A stretch of 64,000 bases of DNA from Janthinobacterium agaricidamnosum NBRC 102515 = DSM 9628 (GCF_000723165.1 NZ_HG322949.1:1542482-1606481), one strand, 5' to 3'. Positions 1-8,323 are shown, numbered from the stretch's first letter. Notes: generated by a model from the letters alone, not told the origin. A program made the numbers and translations.

Positions 1-2
1 TT

Positions 3-356
3 TCTTTATCGGGCCTGGCAGGCGGACTGTTCATGACGGCCAGGGTGCATGAAGCGGCGCACCTGGGGATTTTCCTGGTGCTGACCGCATTATTCCTTGG
101 CATCGCCGGCGGCGTGATCAACGCACTGCTGCACCAGCACGCGCCGGATCATTTTCGATCAACCGCCTTATCCTTCTTTTCCGTGGCGTTTCAGTTGGGC
201 AGCGTGCTTTCTTCCTTGCTGCTTGGCTACCTGATCGGCATCGCAGGCGTGCAGGCCGTGTGGGCCGGCGTCAGTGTGCTGGTGGCGCTTACCGCGCTGT
301 ACGGCCTGTGGCCGGTACGCGTGGCTGCTGCCTGCGGCAACCCGGCGAAGCGCTGA
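3..356 (+). CDS. MFS transporter, C-terminal part (5' end outside window)
   Basis: The reading frame is open from the first bases of the window, so this is the C-terminal 117 residues of a longer protein. What is visible is about three hydrophobic segments with small-residue packing (Gly/Ala-rich helices such as GIAGGVINALL and GSVLSSLLLGYLIG) and a short basic tail, as expected for the last helices of a major facilitator superfamily permease. It ends one base before the ATG of the type II thioesterase gene, so the two are probably co-transcribed. MFS exporters next to type II thioesterases are typical of NRPS/PKS siderophore clusters, so export of the cluster product is the likely role, but the substrate cannot be read from this fragment. 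Confidence 0.7.
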   Translation, partial: SLSGLAGGLFMTARVHEAAHLGIFLVLTALFLGIAGGVINALLHQHAPDHFRSTALSFFSVAFQLGSVLSSLLLGYLIGIAGVQAVWAGVSVLVALTALYGLWPVRVAAACGNPAKR

Positions 357-357
357 T

Positions 358-1149
358 ATGACGATCATTACCTTCAACATGACGACTATTTCGAATGCCA
401 TATTGATACCGGTGAAGCGCCCCGCCGCGCAGATCCGCCTGCTGGTGTTGCATCATGCCTGCGGCTCGGCGTCGGCTTACTTTCGCTGGGCCAGCGCTTT
501 TCCCGAAGACATCGAGGTGTGGCTGATCGACCTTCCCGGCCGCGGTCGCAGCGCCGGTGCGCCGGCTTTGCAGACATTAAACGCAGTGCGCAGCTATCTG
601 GTGCAATTACAGGCGCTGTTGCCGGGCCGTTATGCGGTATTCGGCCATAGCATGGGCGCGCTGCTGGCGTATTGCTTTGCGCTCGATATGGCGCAGCGCG
701 GCCAGCCGCCTGCATGGCTCGGGGTTTCCGGCACGGATGCGCCATGCTGTCCCCGGCCAGCCGTGTCGCAGCCGATATACAAGCAGGGCAGGGAGCCGAT
801 TCTTGGCTATCTTAAAACACTGGGCGGCACCCCGGACGAGATTTTCAGGCATCGGGAACTGAGCGATATGCTGGTCCGCATGGCGCAAGCGGATTTCCGG
901 CTGGTAGAGGAATATTTTCCGCTGGAGCCGAGCGGGCAGCTTGGCGTGCCGGTCAGCGTCTTCGCTGGCCGCCAGGATAATTTGCTGAGCGCCGGGGGGC
1001 AGCAGGCATGGTCACGGCTTACGCGGGCGGAGACCGGTTTTCGCTCCTTTGAAGGAGGACATTTTTATCTCTTCGACGAAGCGAATCAGGTACAGCGATC
1101 CATTGCAGATGCGCTCAGAGTTGCAGTTGGCGATGGTGTCGCGGGATGA
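358..1149 (+). CDS. Type II thioesterase (alpha/beta hydrolase) of an NRPS/PKS cluster
   Basis: A 263-residue alpha/beta hydrolase of the GrsT/TesA type. The nucleophile elbow GHSMGA places Ser98; Asp207 (in AGRQDN) and His235 (in EGGHF) complete the triad. The early motif HHACGSASAYFRWA and the LPGRGRS loop are hallmarks of external thioesterases, which release wrongly primed or stalled acyl groups from carrier proteins. The frame is open further upstream, but I chose the ATG at 358 because it follows the stop of the transporter gene by one base and because homologous sequence begins only after it. No carrier protein or synthetase lies in the window; the main cluster must lie to the left. 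The family assignment is firm, the pathway is inferred. Confidence 0.88.
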   Translation: MTIITFNMTTISNAILIPVKRPAAQIRLLVLHHACGSASAYFRWASAFPEDIEVWLIDLPGRGRSAGAPALQTLNAVRSYLVQLQALLPGRYAVFGHSMGALLAYCFALDMAQRGQPPAWLGVSGTDAPCCPRPAVSQPIYKQGREPILGYLKTLGGTPDEIFRHRELSDMLVRMAQADFRLVEEYFPLEPSGQLGVPVSVFAGRQDNLLSAGGQQAWSRLTRAETGFRSFEGGHFYLFDEANQVQRSIADALRVAVGDGVAG

Positions 1150-1365
1150 TGTGCGCTGGCAGTGCAGCCCGGATGCGTTGAATTGCCACGGGCTGGCATC
1201 GCTGGTGCGCTTGGCGGAGGGCAAGGCCGGCGCCGACGGCATCATTGCCGCACCGCCCGGCGCCGATGCGTCGCTACTGTTGCCGATGAATGACAGGCTG
1301 GATAGCCTAAAACCGGCCAGGGCTGGCTTGTCAGGCCGGAACGCGGGTCCCGGCCCGATCAGGCA
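1150..1365. other. Gap without a supported gene
   Basis: This lies between the thioesterase stop and the stop of the minus-strand KGG protein gene. A plus-strand frame stays open across it but runs antisense into the KGG gene and has no recognisable domain or ribosome binding site. I see no gene. It may be worn coding sequence from the end of the biosynthetic cluster. Confidence 0.4.
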
Positions 1366-1800
1366 TTACTGCTTGTCATCGGTCTTGCTGCTTTGGCGGG
1401 ATGGCTTGGCGGCTTGCTCGGAACTGCCGCTGCTGCCGCTGCTGCCGCTGCGGCTGGCGCTTTTGTCTTCGCCGCGATTGGCGGCTTGACGGCTTTCGCC
1501 GCCTTTGCGGCCAATTTCAGCCATGTGTTCGCGGTCGCGGCTGACGGCTTCGCCGCCTTTTTGTCCGGCCCGGCGTGCTTCTTCCGAATCGAACTCGTGG
1601 GCGGTGCCTTTTTGATGCGCCGCCTGGCCGCCCTTGCTGGCTATTTCACGTTGCTGCTCTTCATCCATTGCAGCAAAGCCGCGCTTGGCGGTACTTTTTG
1701 CCGGCGTGCCCTGGCTGCTTTGCGTGTCATCCTTCTGGCTGCTTTGGCTCGTTTGGCTACTGGAACCGCTGCTGCCTTTTCCTTGGTCATTTGTGGCCAT
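1366..1800 (-). CDS. KGG-domain stress protein (YciG/ConF-like)
   Basis: A 144-residue very hydrophilic, low-complexity protein. A Ser/Gln-rich head (residues 8-35) and a Ser/Gly-rich tail flank three KGG repeats at about 56-58, 81-83 and 99-101 (ASKGGQAAH, AGQKGGEAV, GRKGGES). This is the stress-induced KGG family, thought to act under desiccation or stationary-phase stress; the molecular role is unknown. The start was chosen at the second of two ATGs because AAGGAG lies six bases before it but directly abuts the first. The gene follows the hemerythrin and phasin genes on the same strand, which suggests a general-stress group. Family confident, function vague. Confidence 0.85.
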   Translation of the reverse strand: MATNDQGKGSSGSSSQTSQSSQKDDTQSSQGTPAKSTAKRGFAAMDEEQQREIASKGGQAAHQKGTAHEFDSEEARRAGQKGGEAVSRDREHMAEIGRKGGESRQAANRGEDKSASRSGSSGSSGSSEQAAKPSRQSSKTDDKQ

Positions 1801-1998
1801 GTCCATCTCCTTGTGCTTGGTGCTGGTAAGGGTTTTTGATGTCCCCGCCACCGCGATAGCGGGGCGGCGGGGTGCGTCGAGCTTGTGTCTGGGGCATGCA
1901 AAAATGTTTCACGGATTTGTTGCCCCCGCTTGTTAGAGGAGCAAGGCTGACCTTAGTTCCTTCCTGCTTGCATGAATCGCAGCGATTCCGCCATCGTT

Positions 1999-2544
1999 TC
2001 AGGGACGTCCCGGATGCGGTTCGCGGGGCGCGCCCCGCGACGTCGCGGCCGAGGCCGGTGCGCCGCTGAAGTCATTTTCGATGGCTTCCTTGCGTTCCTG
2101 GATTTGATGGCCCAGTTGCGCCGTATCAAGCTTGGTTTGCTTGACACGGATGAACATGTCGCCCTCTTCCTCCTGCACATGATGTTCGATTGCTTGCGAC
2201 AGCTGGTTCACCGTGGCGTCGAGCTGGCGGTCGCCGGCTTCCATTTCTTCCAGCTGCTTGATCAGGTTCTTGGCGTTGCCATGTTCGGCTTCGGCTTCGT
2301 CCATCAAGGCGTTATCGTTGATCGCCTTGCGTACGGCGGGGTAAAAGATTTCTTCTTCAACCAGCGCATGCACGGTCAGTTCGAAACAGATTTGTTCGAC
2401 CAGTTCGGCTTTCAAATCGCTTTGTTCCGTGTCATCCTTGATGTCGTCGAATGCGCGGAACAGGCTGCGTACTTTTTGATGGTCGGCGGTCAGCAATGCA
2501 ATCGCATCGCTTGCGGTGGTTCCGGTTTGCTTGGTGGTGTTCAT
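1999..2544 (-). CDS. Hemerythrin HHE-domain protein
   Basis: A 181-residue four-helix-bundle protein with the HHE cation-binding domain over about residues 12-150. Candidate di-iron ligands are His22 (ADHQKVR), His59 and the following glutamates (VHALVEEEIFYP), His88 (EAEHGNAK) and His121/His122 with Glu126 (HHVQEEEGDMF). Such proteins bind oxygen or nitric oxide, or help repair damaged iron centres; no partner domain is fused here. The C-terminal 30 residues are Ala/Arg/Pro-rich and look unstructured. An AGGAG stands eight bases before the ATG. It lies between the phasin and KGG genes with gaps of 80-200 bp. Confidence 0.88.
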   Translation of the reverse strand: MNTTKQTGTTASDAIALLTADHQKVRSLFRAFDDIKDDTEQSDLKAELVEQICFELTVHALVEEEIFYPAVRKAINDNALMDEAEAEHGNAKNLIKQLEEMEAGDRQLDATVNQLSQAIEHHVQEEEGDMFIRVKQTKLDTAQLGHQIQERKEAIENDFSGAPASAATSRGAPREPHPGRP

Positions 2545-2627
2545 GTTGTTCTCCTGGTTGGATGCGCCTTGCCGCAGCCGACATGCTGCTTTCCCCCCCG
2601 GCCGGCAAAGCGCCCTGTTGCGGGCTT

Positions 2628-3128
2628 TTAATGCGTTGGCGGCGCCTTGCCGTTTTGCCGTTGCGGCAAAACGTCAAAACCGCGCCGCGCCGCTTCATTC
2701 ATTTGTGTCATGACATCACGCTGGCGCTGGGTGGCTTTTTCCGTTTCGGCCGATGCGCTGCGGACAATTTCATCGGCCACCGCGGCGGCGCTGCGGCTTG
2801 CCTGAGAAATATGCGTTTCCGCGGTCTTGCTGATTTCAACGTTGCTGTCAGCCATCAACTTGGCCATTTGCTGCTGGTACTGGCGCAGTTTTTCGCTGGC
2901 CGGATGCAATTGCGTGGTGGCGGCCGACGCGAATTCATTGAGGTCTTTCGCGGTCATCATTTGCTGGCTGGTGTGGTTGGCGGTGTCGACCAGGTCTTGC
3001 GCCAGTCGCAGATTCAATGCGCTGACGCGTTGCATCGTGTCATACATCTTGCGCGACAGATCGGTGATGAACGACAGTTGTACTTCCATATGGGATTTAA
3101 TCGCTGGCGTAATGGCTTGCATAAACAT
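2628..3128 (-). CDS. Phasin family protein
   Basis: A 166-residue, almost wholly helical protein of the phasin (Phasin_2) family. The start ITPAIKSHMEVQLSFITDLSRKMYDT, the Gln/Ala-rich amphipathic helices and the long coiled-coil stretch to about residue 140 fit proteins that coat polyhydroxyalkanoate granules. No PHA synthase or depolymerase is in the window. Phasin-like proteins also act as general stress chaperones, and the neighbouring hemerythrin and KGG genes point that way. GAGGT lies seven bases before the chosen ATG. The basic tail ends QNGKAPPTH. Confidence 0.85.
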   Translation of the reverse strand: MFMQAITPAIKSHMEVQLSFITDLSRKMYDTMQRVSALNLRLAQDLVDTANHTSQQMMTAKDLNEFASAATTQLHPASEKLRQYQQQMAKLMADSNVEISKTAETHISQASRSAAAVADEIVRSASAETEKATQRQRDVMTQMNEAARRGFDVLPQRQNGKAPPTH

Positions 3129-3402
3129 ATCAATACCTCATAAAAATTCTTGAATGTAAAAGACCATCCGAACAAGGGATGAAGCGGAGCTTGAAACAAG
3201 CAAAGGGGTAGACGTAAGCTGGTTCAGCAAGTTCCGCGAATGCTCACGGTTCTGTCGTATCGCTGCGAAGGCGGGGCAGGGGGGGATGATGTTTTGCGCC
3301 GTATCAAGCGCAACACCGGGAGGAAGGGAAGGGGGCAAGCAAGCCCGGCAAGGCCGGCCCGCAATCGCTGACGCATCGCGGGCCGGCTAACAGCGCAAGA
3401 AA
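3129..3402. other. Intergenic region upstream of phasin gene
   Basis: The minus-strand promoter of the phasin group must lie here, within the more AT-rich stretch near 3130-3180. The rest is GC-rich with short open frames that have no homology I recognise and no good ribosome binding sites. Confidence 0.4.
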
Positions 3403-4434
3403 TTATTCGTCGGCTACTTGCAACACCAGTTTGCCGAAGTTCTTGCCTTCGAATAGCATCGCCAGGCTTTGCGGGAAGTTTTCCAGGCCCTGCACGATAT
3501 CGACCTTGTTTTTCATCTTGCCCTCCTGCAGCCATTGGCCCATCGCCTTGATGCCTAGGTGGAAGCGGTCGGCGTAATCGAATACCACGATGCCCTCCAT
3601 GCGTGCGCGGTTGACCAGCAACGACAGGTAGTTGGCCGGGCCCTTGACCGGCGTGGTGTTGTTGTACTGCGAAATGGCGCCGCAAATGACGATGCGCGCT
3701 TTCTTGTTGATGCGCGTCAGCACGGCATCGAGGATGTCGCCGCCGACGTTATCGAAATATACGTCCACGCCTTGCGGGCAATGTTGTTTCAAACCATCCT
3801 TGACCGATCCGGCCTTGTAATCGATGCAGGCGTCGAAGCCCAGTTGGTCGACGACGAAATCGCATTTGTCTTTACCGCCAGCAATGCCAACCACGCGGCA
3901 ACCGAGTTGCTTGGCGACTTGGCCGACCGTCATGCCGACCGCGCCGGCCGCGCCCGACACCACCACCGTTTCGCCGGCTTTTGGCTGGCCCACTTCCAGC
4001 AAGCCGAAGTAAGCGGTCAGGCCGGGCATGCCGAGCACGTTCAGATAAGTCGGCAGCGGCGCCAGGCCGGCATCGACCTTGATGAAGGCGCCGGCCTTGT
4101 CGTCGGCCGCGCCGGACCAGTATTGCTGCACCCCGAGCGCGCCGGAAACGTGGTCGCCGACGGCGAACTTGGGCGATTTGGACGCCACCACCAGGCCGAT
4201 GCCGGCGGCGCGCATGACTTCGCCGATCGCCACCGGGCGGATATACGATTTGCCGTCGTTCATCCAGCCGCGCATGGCCGGATCGAGCGACAGGTACAGC
4301 GTCTTGATGATGATGTCGCCATCGTTGATGGCTGGCACGACTTGCGTCATTTGCTGCCAGTCGCTGGCCTTGGCGGGGCCGACCGGACGCGAAGCGAGGC
4401 GGAATTGCAGGTTCTCCAATACTGTCGTTGTCAT
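3403..4434 (-). CDS. Zinc-free NADP-dependent MDR oxidoreductase (CurA/YncB-like)
   Basis: A 343-residue medium-chain reductase. The N-terminal catalytic domain carries the family sequence LSLDPAMRGWMND near residue 50; the Rossmann domain has GAAGAVGMTVGQVAKQLG near 145-165 and the dinucleotide-region IAGGKDKC. There are no zinc-binding cysteines, as in the prostaglandin-reductase/CurA branch that reduces alpha,beta-unsaturated carbonyls with NADPH. The start is the ATG after AAGGAT at a spacing of six bases; 14 extra upstream codons are open but unlikely. It is divergent from purU, with an AT-rich 167-bp region between them. The true substrate is unknown. Confidence 0.9.
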   Translation of the reverse strand: MTTTVLENLQFRLASRPVGPAKASDWQQMTQVVPAINDGDIIIKTLYLSLDPAMRGWMNDGKSYIRPVAIGEVMRAAGIGLVVASKSPKFAVGDHVSGALGVQQYWSGAADDKAGAFIKVDAGLAPLPTYLNVLGMPGLTAYFGLLEVGQPKAGETVVVSGAAGAVGMTVGQVAKQLGCRVVGIAGGKDKCDFVVDQLGFDACIDYKAGSVKDGLKQHCPQGVDVYFDNVGGDILDAVLTRINKKARIVICGAISQYNNTTPVKGPANYLSLLVNRARMEGIVVFDYADRFHLGIKAMGQWLQEGKMKNKVDIVQGLENFPQSLAMLFEGKNFGKLVLQVADE

Positions 4435-4601
4435 TTTAATCCTTTGAGAAGGTGTATATATGACACTATACCGCAAAATTGAACGATCGTACTATTTTTC
4501 AAAAACCGTGTTTTTTTCTCCAGCCATGCGACAATACGGCCCCGGCCGAGATGATCGCGCCGTTCCTTTACGCCGTCCCTTTATTTCATACTGCCGCGAC
4601 C

Positions 4602-5471
4602 ATGACGCATCCCGAATATATTCTGACTCTGTCTTGCCTGGACCAGCGCGGTATCGTGCATCGGGTTTCCGGCTTCCTGGCCGAACACGGCTGCAACATC
4701 ATCGATTCGGCGCAGTTCGGCGACCAGCAATCGCAACTGTTTTTCATGCGCGTGCATTTTTCGCTGGAAGACAGCGCGGTCAGCGACGTGCAATTGCGCG
4801 CCGATTTTGCCGAGTTGTCGAAAGCCCTGGGTTTTAGCGCGCAATTGCACGATGCGCACTACAAGCCGCGCGTGATGCTGATGGTGTCGAAGATCGGCCA
4901 TTGCCTGAACGATTTATTGTTCCGCTACAAGAGCGGCTTGCTGCCGGTCGACATCCCGGCCATCGTGTCGAATCACATGGATTTTTACCAACTGGCGGCC
5001 AGCTACAACATTCCATTCCACCATTTGCCGCTGGCTACCGGCGCGCCGCAAGAAGCCAAGCTGGCCCAGGAGGCGCGCATCATCGACTTGATGCAGACCC
5101 ACAAGGTCGACCTGGTGGTGCTGGCGCGCTATATGCAAATCCTGTCGCCGGGCCTGTGCAGCGCGCTGGCCGGCAAGGCGATCAATATCCACCATTCATT
5201 CTTGCCGAGCTTCAAGGGCGCGAAACCGTATGCCCAGGCGCATCACCGCGGCGTCAAGCTGATCGGCGCCACCGCCCATTTTGTCACCGGCGAGCTGGAT
5301 GAAGGCCCGATCATCGAGCAAGACGTGGAGCGGGTCGACCATGCGATGGACGCCGACATGCTGACCGCGATCGGCCGCGACGTCGAATGCGTGGTGCTGG
5401 CGCGCGCCGTCAAATGGTTCGTCGAACACCGCATTTTGCAAAATGGCGACAAGACTGTCGTCTTCAAATAA
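4602..5471 (+). CDS. purU: Formyltetrahydrofolate deformylase
   Basis: A 289-residue protein that hydrolyses 10-formyl-THF to THF and formate, balancing one-carbon pools and feeding PurT. An N-terminal ACT domain (residues about 7-82, YILTLSCLDQRGIVHRVSGFL) is followed by the formyltransferase fold (about 88-289). Catalytic Asn195, His197 and Asp241 are in NIHHSF and IIEQDV, and the loop SFKGAKPY follows. The first upstream-open ATG would add 41 residues without homology; the ATG at 4602 gives the normal family length. It is followed after 36 bp by yaeQ on the same strand. Confidence 0.95.
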   Translation: MTHPEYILTLSCLDQRGIVHRVSGFLAEHGCNIIDSAQFGDQQSQLFFMRVHFSLEDSAVSDVQLRADFAELSKALGFSAQLHDAHYKPRVMLMVSKIGHCLNDLLFRYKSGLLPVDIPAIVSNHMDFYQLAASYNIPFHHLPLATGAPQEAKLAQEARIIDLMQTHKVDLVVLARYMQILSPGLCSALAGKAINIHHSFLPSFKGAKPYAQAHHRGVKLIGATAHFVTGELDEGPIIEQDVERVDHAMDADMLTAIGRDVECVVLARAVKWFVEHRILQNGDKTVVFK

Positions 5472-5507
5472 TCATTCATATTCATACCAGTTAGGCAGAC
5501 GTACACG

Positions 5508-6050
5508 ATGGCCCTCAAAGCAACGATTTTCAAAGCCGATTTACAAATTGCGGACATGGACCGCAATTATTACCAGGATCACGCGCTGACGCTGGCGCGC
5601 CACCCGTCGGAAACCGACGAACGCATGATGGTGCGCCTGCTGGCGTACGCGATCCATGCCGACGAGGCGCTCAGTTTCACCAAGGGCTTGTTCGACACCG
5701 AAGAGCCGGACTTGTGGCTGAAGGATTTGACCGGCGCGATCCAGTTGTGGATCGAAGTCGGCCAGCCCGATGAAAAGCGTATCCTGAAGGCGTGCGGGCG
5801 TTCCGAACAGGTGATCGTGTACAGTTATGGCGCGACCAGCCATATCTGGTGGAAACAGATCGCCAATAAGCTGGAGCGCGCCAAGAACCTGACCGTCATC
5901 AACTTGCCGTCCGATGCGGCGCAAGAGATGGCCAGGCTGGCGCAGCGCACCATGCAATTGCAATGCACCATACAGGATGGCCAGATCTGGCTGACCGACA
6001 GCGTGACCACGGTGCAAATCGACCGCGAGCCGGTCAAGACACAGCGTTAA
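5508..6050 (+). CDS. yaeQ: YaeQ family protein
   Basis: A 180-residue protein matching the YaeQ family over its full length: MALKATIFKADLQIADMDR at the start, the HPSETDERMMVRLLAYA segment, and WIEVGQPDEKRILKACGR. YaeQ has a restriction-endonuclease-like fold with Asp/Glu/Lys residues in the right order (EVGQPDEKR), but no defined activity; early reports of a role in RfaH suppression were not sustained. It is likely co-transcribed with purU and followed closely (18 bp) by the copper chaperone gene. Confidence 0.92.
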   Translation: MALKATIFKADLQIADMDRNYYQDHALTLARHPSETDERMMVRLLAYAIHADEALSFTKGLFDTEEPDLWLKDLTGAIQLWIEVGQPDEKRILKACGRSEQVIVYSYGATSHIWWKQIANKLERAKNLTVINLPSDAAQEMARLAQRTMQLQCTIQDGQIWLTDSVTTVQIDREPVKTQR

Positions 6051-6068
6051 GTTTGGGGAGAGCAGGGC

Positions 6069-6530
6069 ATGAAAAAACAGATACTCGCCTTTTTGGGCGG
6101 CATGGCGCTGGCCACGTGCGCGCTGGCGCAAGTGACGGTGACGGCGCCATGGATACGCGCTACCGTGCCGCAGGCAAAATCGACCGGCGCCTTCATGCAG
6201 CTGGTGGCGCGGCAGGATGCGCGGCTGGTCGAAGTGCATGCCGAGGTGGCCGGCAGCGCTGAAATCCACCAGATGGAAATGAACGGCACGGTGATGAAGA
6301 TGCATGCGGTGCCGGGCCTTGACCTGCCTGCCGGCAAGACGGTGAACCTGGCGTCGGGCGCTTATCACATCATGCTGCTGAACTTGAAGCGGCAGTTGAA
6401 GGAGGGCGACAACGTGCCGTTGACGCTGGTGGTCGAAGACCAGAACAAGAAGCGCGCAAGCATCGCGCTGTCGGTGCCGGTCAAGGCGTTGACCTATTTC
6501 CCGCCGGCTGGCGCCGTAGTCAGCCACTAG
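6069..6530 (+). CDS. Periplasmic copper chaperone PCu(A)C
   Basis: A 153-residue secreted protein. A signal peptide with cleavage after CALA (about residue 20) precedes the DUF461/PCu(A)C domain. The copper site is visible as His66 and Met69 (EIHQMEM) with the distal YHIML His/Met pair. The fold binds Cu(I) and delivers it to the CuA site of cytochrome c oxidase or buffers periplasmic copper. GGGGAGAGCAGGGC lies before the ATG. It may belong to the purU-yaeQ transcript. A mobile palindromic element begins exactly after its stop codon. Confidence 0.9.
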   Translation: MKKQILAFLGGMALATCALAQVTVTAPWIRATVPQAKSTGAFMQLVARQDARLVEVHAEVAGSAEIHQMEMNGTVMKMHAVPGLDLPAGKTVNLASGAYHIMLLNLKRQLKEGDNVPLTLVVEDQNKKRASIALSVPVKALTYFPPAGAVVSH

Positions 6531-6694
6531 TTAGAGCCTATCCCAGTAGTGAGCGTCTTCTGCTGGCCGCGCATCGGTAGCGCGGACCAGGCGTGAGGAG
6601 GACGCGTGGCGGGCCACGCGACGACGATCAACGCAGTCCCCGCTACTGAGGAGCGCCAGAAGAGGGCGTATCCATCTACTGGGATAGGCTCTTA
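6531..6694. mobile_element. MITE-like palindromic element, copy A, with TTA duplications
   Basis: A 158-bp non-coding element (6534-6691). Its ends are inverted repeats, GAGCCTATCCCAGTAG at the left and CTACTGGGATAGGCTC at the right, and it is flanked on both sides by TTA (6531-6533 and 6692-6694). Inside is a strong GC hairpin (CGCGTGG...CCACGCG). It lies between the convergent copper-chaperone and DUF2807 genes. Almost identical copies are at 45639-45796 and, more diverged, 59513-59671. It carries no transposase, so it must be moved in trans. The 3-bp TNA flank fits IS5-family (IS1031/ISL2-type) target habits, which is inference. Confidence 0.85.
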
Positions 6695-6718
6695 GCCGCC
6701 AGGGCCGCTCCGCAAAGT

Positions 6719-7501
6719 TTAATTCGGCGCCTCGCCAAGCTTGCGCACGCGGCCGCTGCCGTGGGTGCTTTGGCTCAGTCGCGGGGCGCCGTAATAACTG
6801 ACGTCGCCCGAGCCGCCGATGCTGATGTCGAGCGCTTGCCTGGCCCATACGGTCGTTTCGCCCGAGCCGCCGATGCTGATATTGACCGTCCTGGCTTCCA
6901 GCCGGCCGGCACTGACGCTGCCGGAACCGCCGATGGCGACCGAGAAATCATTGCTCCGTCCAGCCGCCTTGAAGTTGCCGCTGCCGCCTATCGATACCGA
7001 CAGCGATTCGCTGTCCAGCTGGCCCACGTCGACCGAGCCGGAACCGCCGACTTCAACTTTCAGGCGCGGCGCGCGCAATACCTCGGCGTGTATCGAGCCG
7101 GAACCGCCGACCGTGATACGGTCGATATTTTTCGCCTGCACCACGATACGCAGCGCAGTGGGCGAGAAGTTACTGTTGCGCTTGGCGCTGCGGATGCGCA
7201 ATACGCCATTTTCCACCGCGGTGTCGATTTGGGATTGGATATTGTCATCGGTTTCAATCGTCACGCTTTCGGTATTGCCAAAGCGGAGTTCGAGCTTGCC
7301 CGGCACGCCCAGCGCCAGCGCGGAAAAATGGCCGGGCTCGCGAGTTTGCTTTTGCAAGTTGCCGCTGCCTTTGATGCGGCTGCCGGAAAACCAGTCCAGT
7401 GGCGACGCCGACACGGAAGCGGCCGGCAAGGTGACGGCGAGGGCGCCGCAGGCCAGCATGATGCCGGCCAGGATGCCGGAGCGCGAGAGGGTGGTTGCCA
7501 T
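6719..7501 (-). CDS. DUF2807 (head GIN domain) exported beta-helix protein
   Basis: A 260-residue protein with a signal peptide (cleavage near ASVSA, about residue 28) and a DUF2807 putative auto-transporter adhesin head domain. Its core is seven near-regular repeats with the motif I/V-G-G-S-G-x at about 20-residue spacing (VGGSGSI, VGGSGSV, IGGSGNF, IGGSGSV, IGGSGET, IGGSGDV, HGSGRV), typical of a short right-handed beta-helix. Function unknown; related proteins are periplasmic or surface exposed. The second ATG is preferred because AGGA is seven bases before it. It converges on the mobile element after the copper chaperone. Confidence 0.85.
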   Translation of the reverse strand: MATTLSRSGILAGIMLACGALAVTLPAASVSASPLDWFSGSRIKGSGNLQKQTREPGHFSALALGVPGKLELRFGNTESVTIETDDNIQSQIDTAVENGVLRIRSAKRNSNFSPTALRIVVQAKNIDRITVGGSGSIHAEVLRAPRLKVEVGGSGSVDVGQLDSESLSVSIGGSGNFKAAGRSNDFSVAIGGSGSVSAGRLEARTVNISIGGSGETTVWARQALDISIGGSGDVSYYGAPRLSQSTHGSGRVRKLGEAPN

Positions 7502-7680
7502 GGTCATATCCTGTATGTGAATGAGTATATGGTAAGGCAAGCTGGGCCGGATAGGAACGGCGCTGCGACAGAATGCACGCCAGGCCGGACAGAATGCGGG
7601 CTGCTGCGACAGGACGGCATGAGGTATCATGCGGCATTGACACACCGACCGGCAATACCGGTCATTATCACTGGAATTAC

Positions 7681-8319
7681 ATGCTGATCATCACCATCAA
7701 ACAGGGCAAGGAAAAAAGCTTGCTGGCCGGCGAGCGCTGGATCTACGCGTCGGCGATCGAAAAAGTCGACGGCAAGCCGCAAGAGAAAATGAAGCCGGGT
7801 TCGACCGCCATCGTACAAACCTCGGCCCAGAAATTCATTGCCCGTGCCGCCTATAATTCGAAGTCGCAAATTCGCGCGCGGATCTGGACCTTCGAAGAAA
7901 ACCAACCGGTCGACCATGCGCTGATCAAGCGCCGGGTCCAGGCCGCGCTGCAAAAGCGCGCCGCCGGCATCCAGAAAGCCGGCGCCAACCAGTTGCTGAC
8001 GCTGGTCAAGGGCGACGAAGACGGCTTGTCCGGGCTGGCGGCGGAATTGTTTGGCGGCCCCGATGGTTACTTGATCTGCGAATTCCAGGCTGGCGGCGTG
8101 GACGCCTGGAAAGTGGCGATCGTGCAAGCGTTGATGGCTGGCACCGGCTGCAAGAATGTCTACGAACGCTGCGACCCGCTGATGCGCAAGGGCGAAGGCT
8201 TGCCGGTGATTTCCGGCACGCTGGCCGGCGAAGAACCGCCCGATGAAGTGATACTGAGCGACAATGGCGTGCGCTTCGCGCTGGACTTGAAGACGGGTTA
8301 CAAGAGCAAGTTCCGTTAA
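7681..8319 (+). pseudogene. Truncated 23S rRNA m5C methyltransferase (RlmI-like), lacking the catalytic domain
   Basis: The 212 residues correspond to the N-terminal PUA domain (IKQGKEKSLLAGERWIYASA) and the central linker domain (SQIRARIWTF, VKGDEDGLSGLAAELFGG, NVYERCDPLMRKGEGLP) of RlmI-type class I SAM-dependent rRNA methyltransferases, which normally have about 390-400 residues. The frame stops right after GYKSKFR, where the family continues with a KTGxxLDQRD motif and then the Rossmann methyltransferase domain with its SAM loop. None of this follows in any frame: a hybrid palindromic element and the cytochrome gene do. It is most likely a remnant after a deletion, or else a free-standing PUA protein. 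The ATG at 7681 gives the family start. Confidence 0.72.
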
Positions 8320-8323
8320 CGTT

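Noticed and set aside
1049..1489. Plus-strand frame after the thioesterase
   Set aside because: It overlaps the thioesterase end, runs antisense into the KGG gene and has no recognisable domain or ribosome binding site.
6531..6694. Interpretation of the palindromes as plain rho-independent terminators
   Set aside because: They are 158 bp long, have conserved interiors and flanking target duplications that differ by site, so they are transposed elements, though they may still end transcripts.
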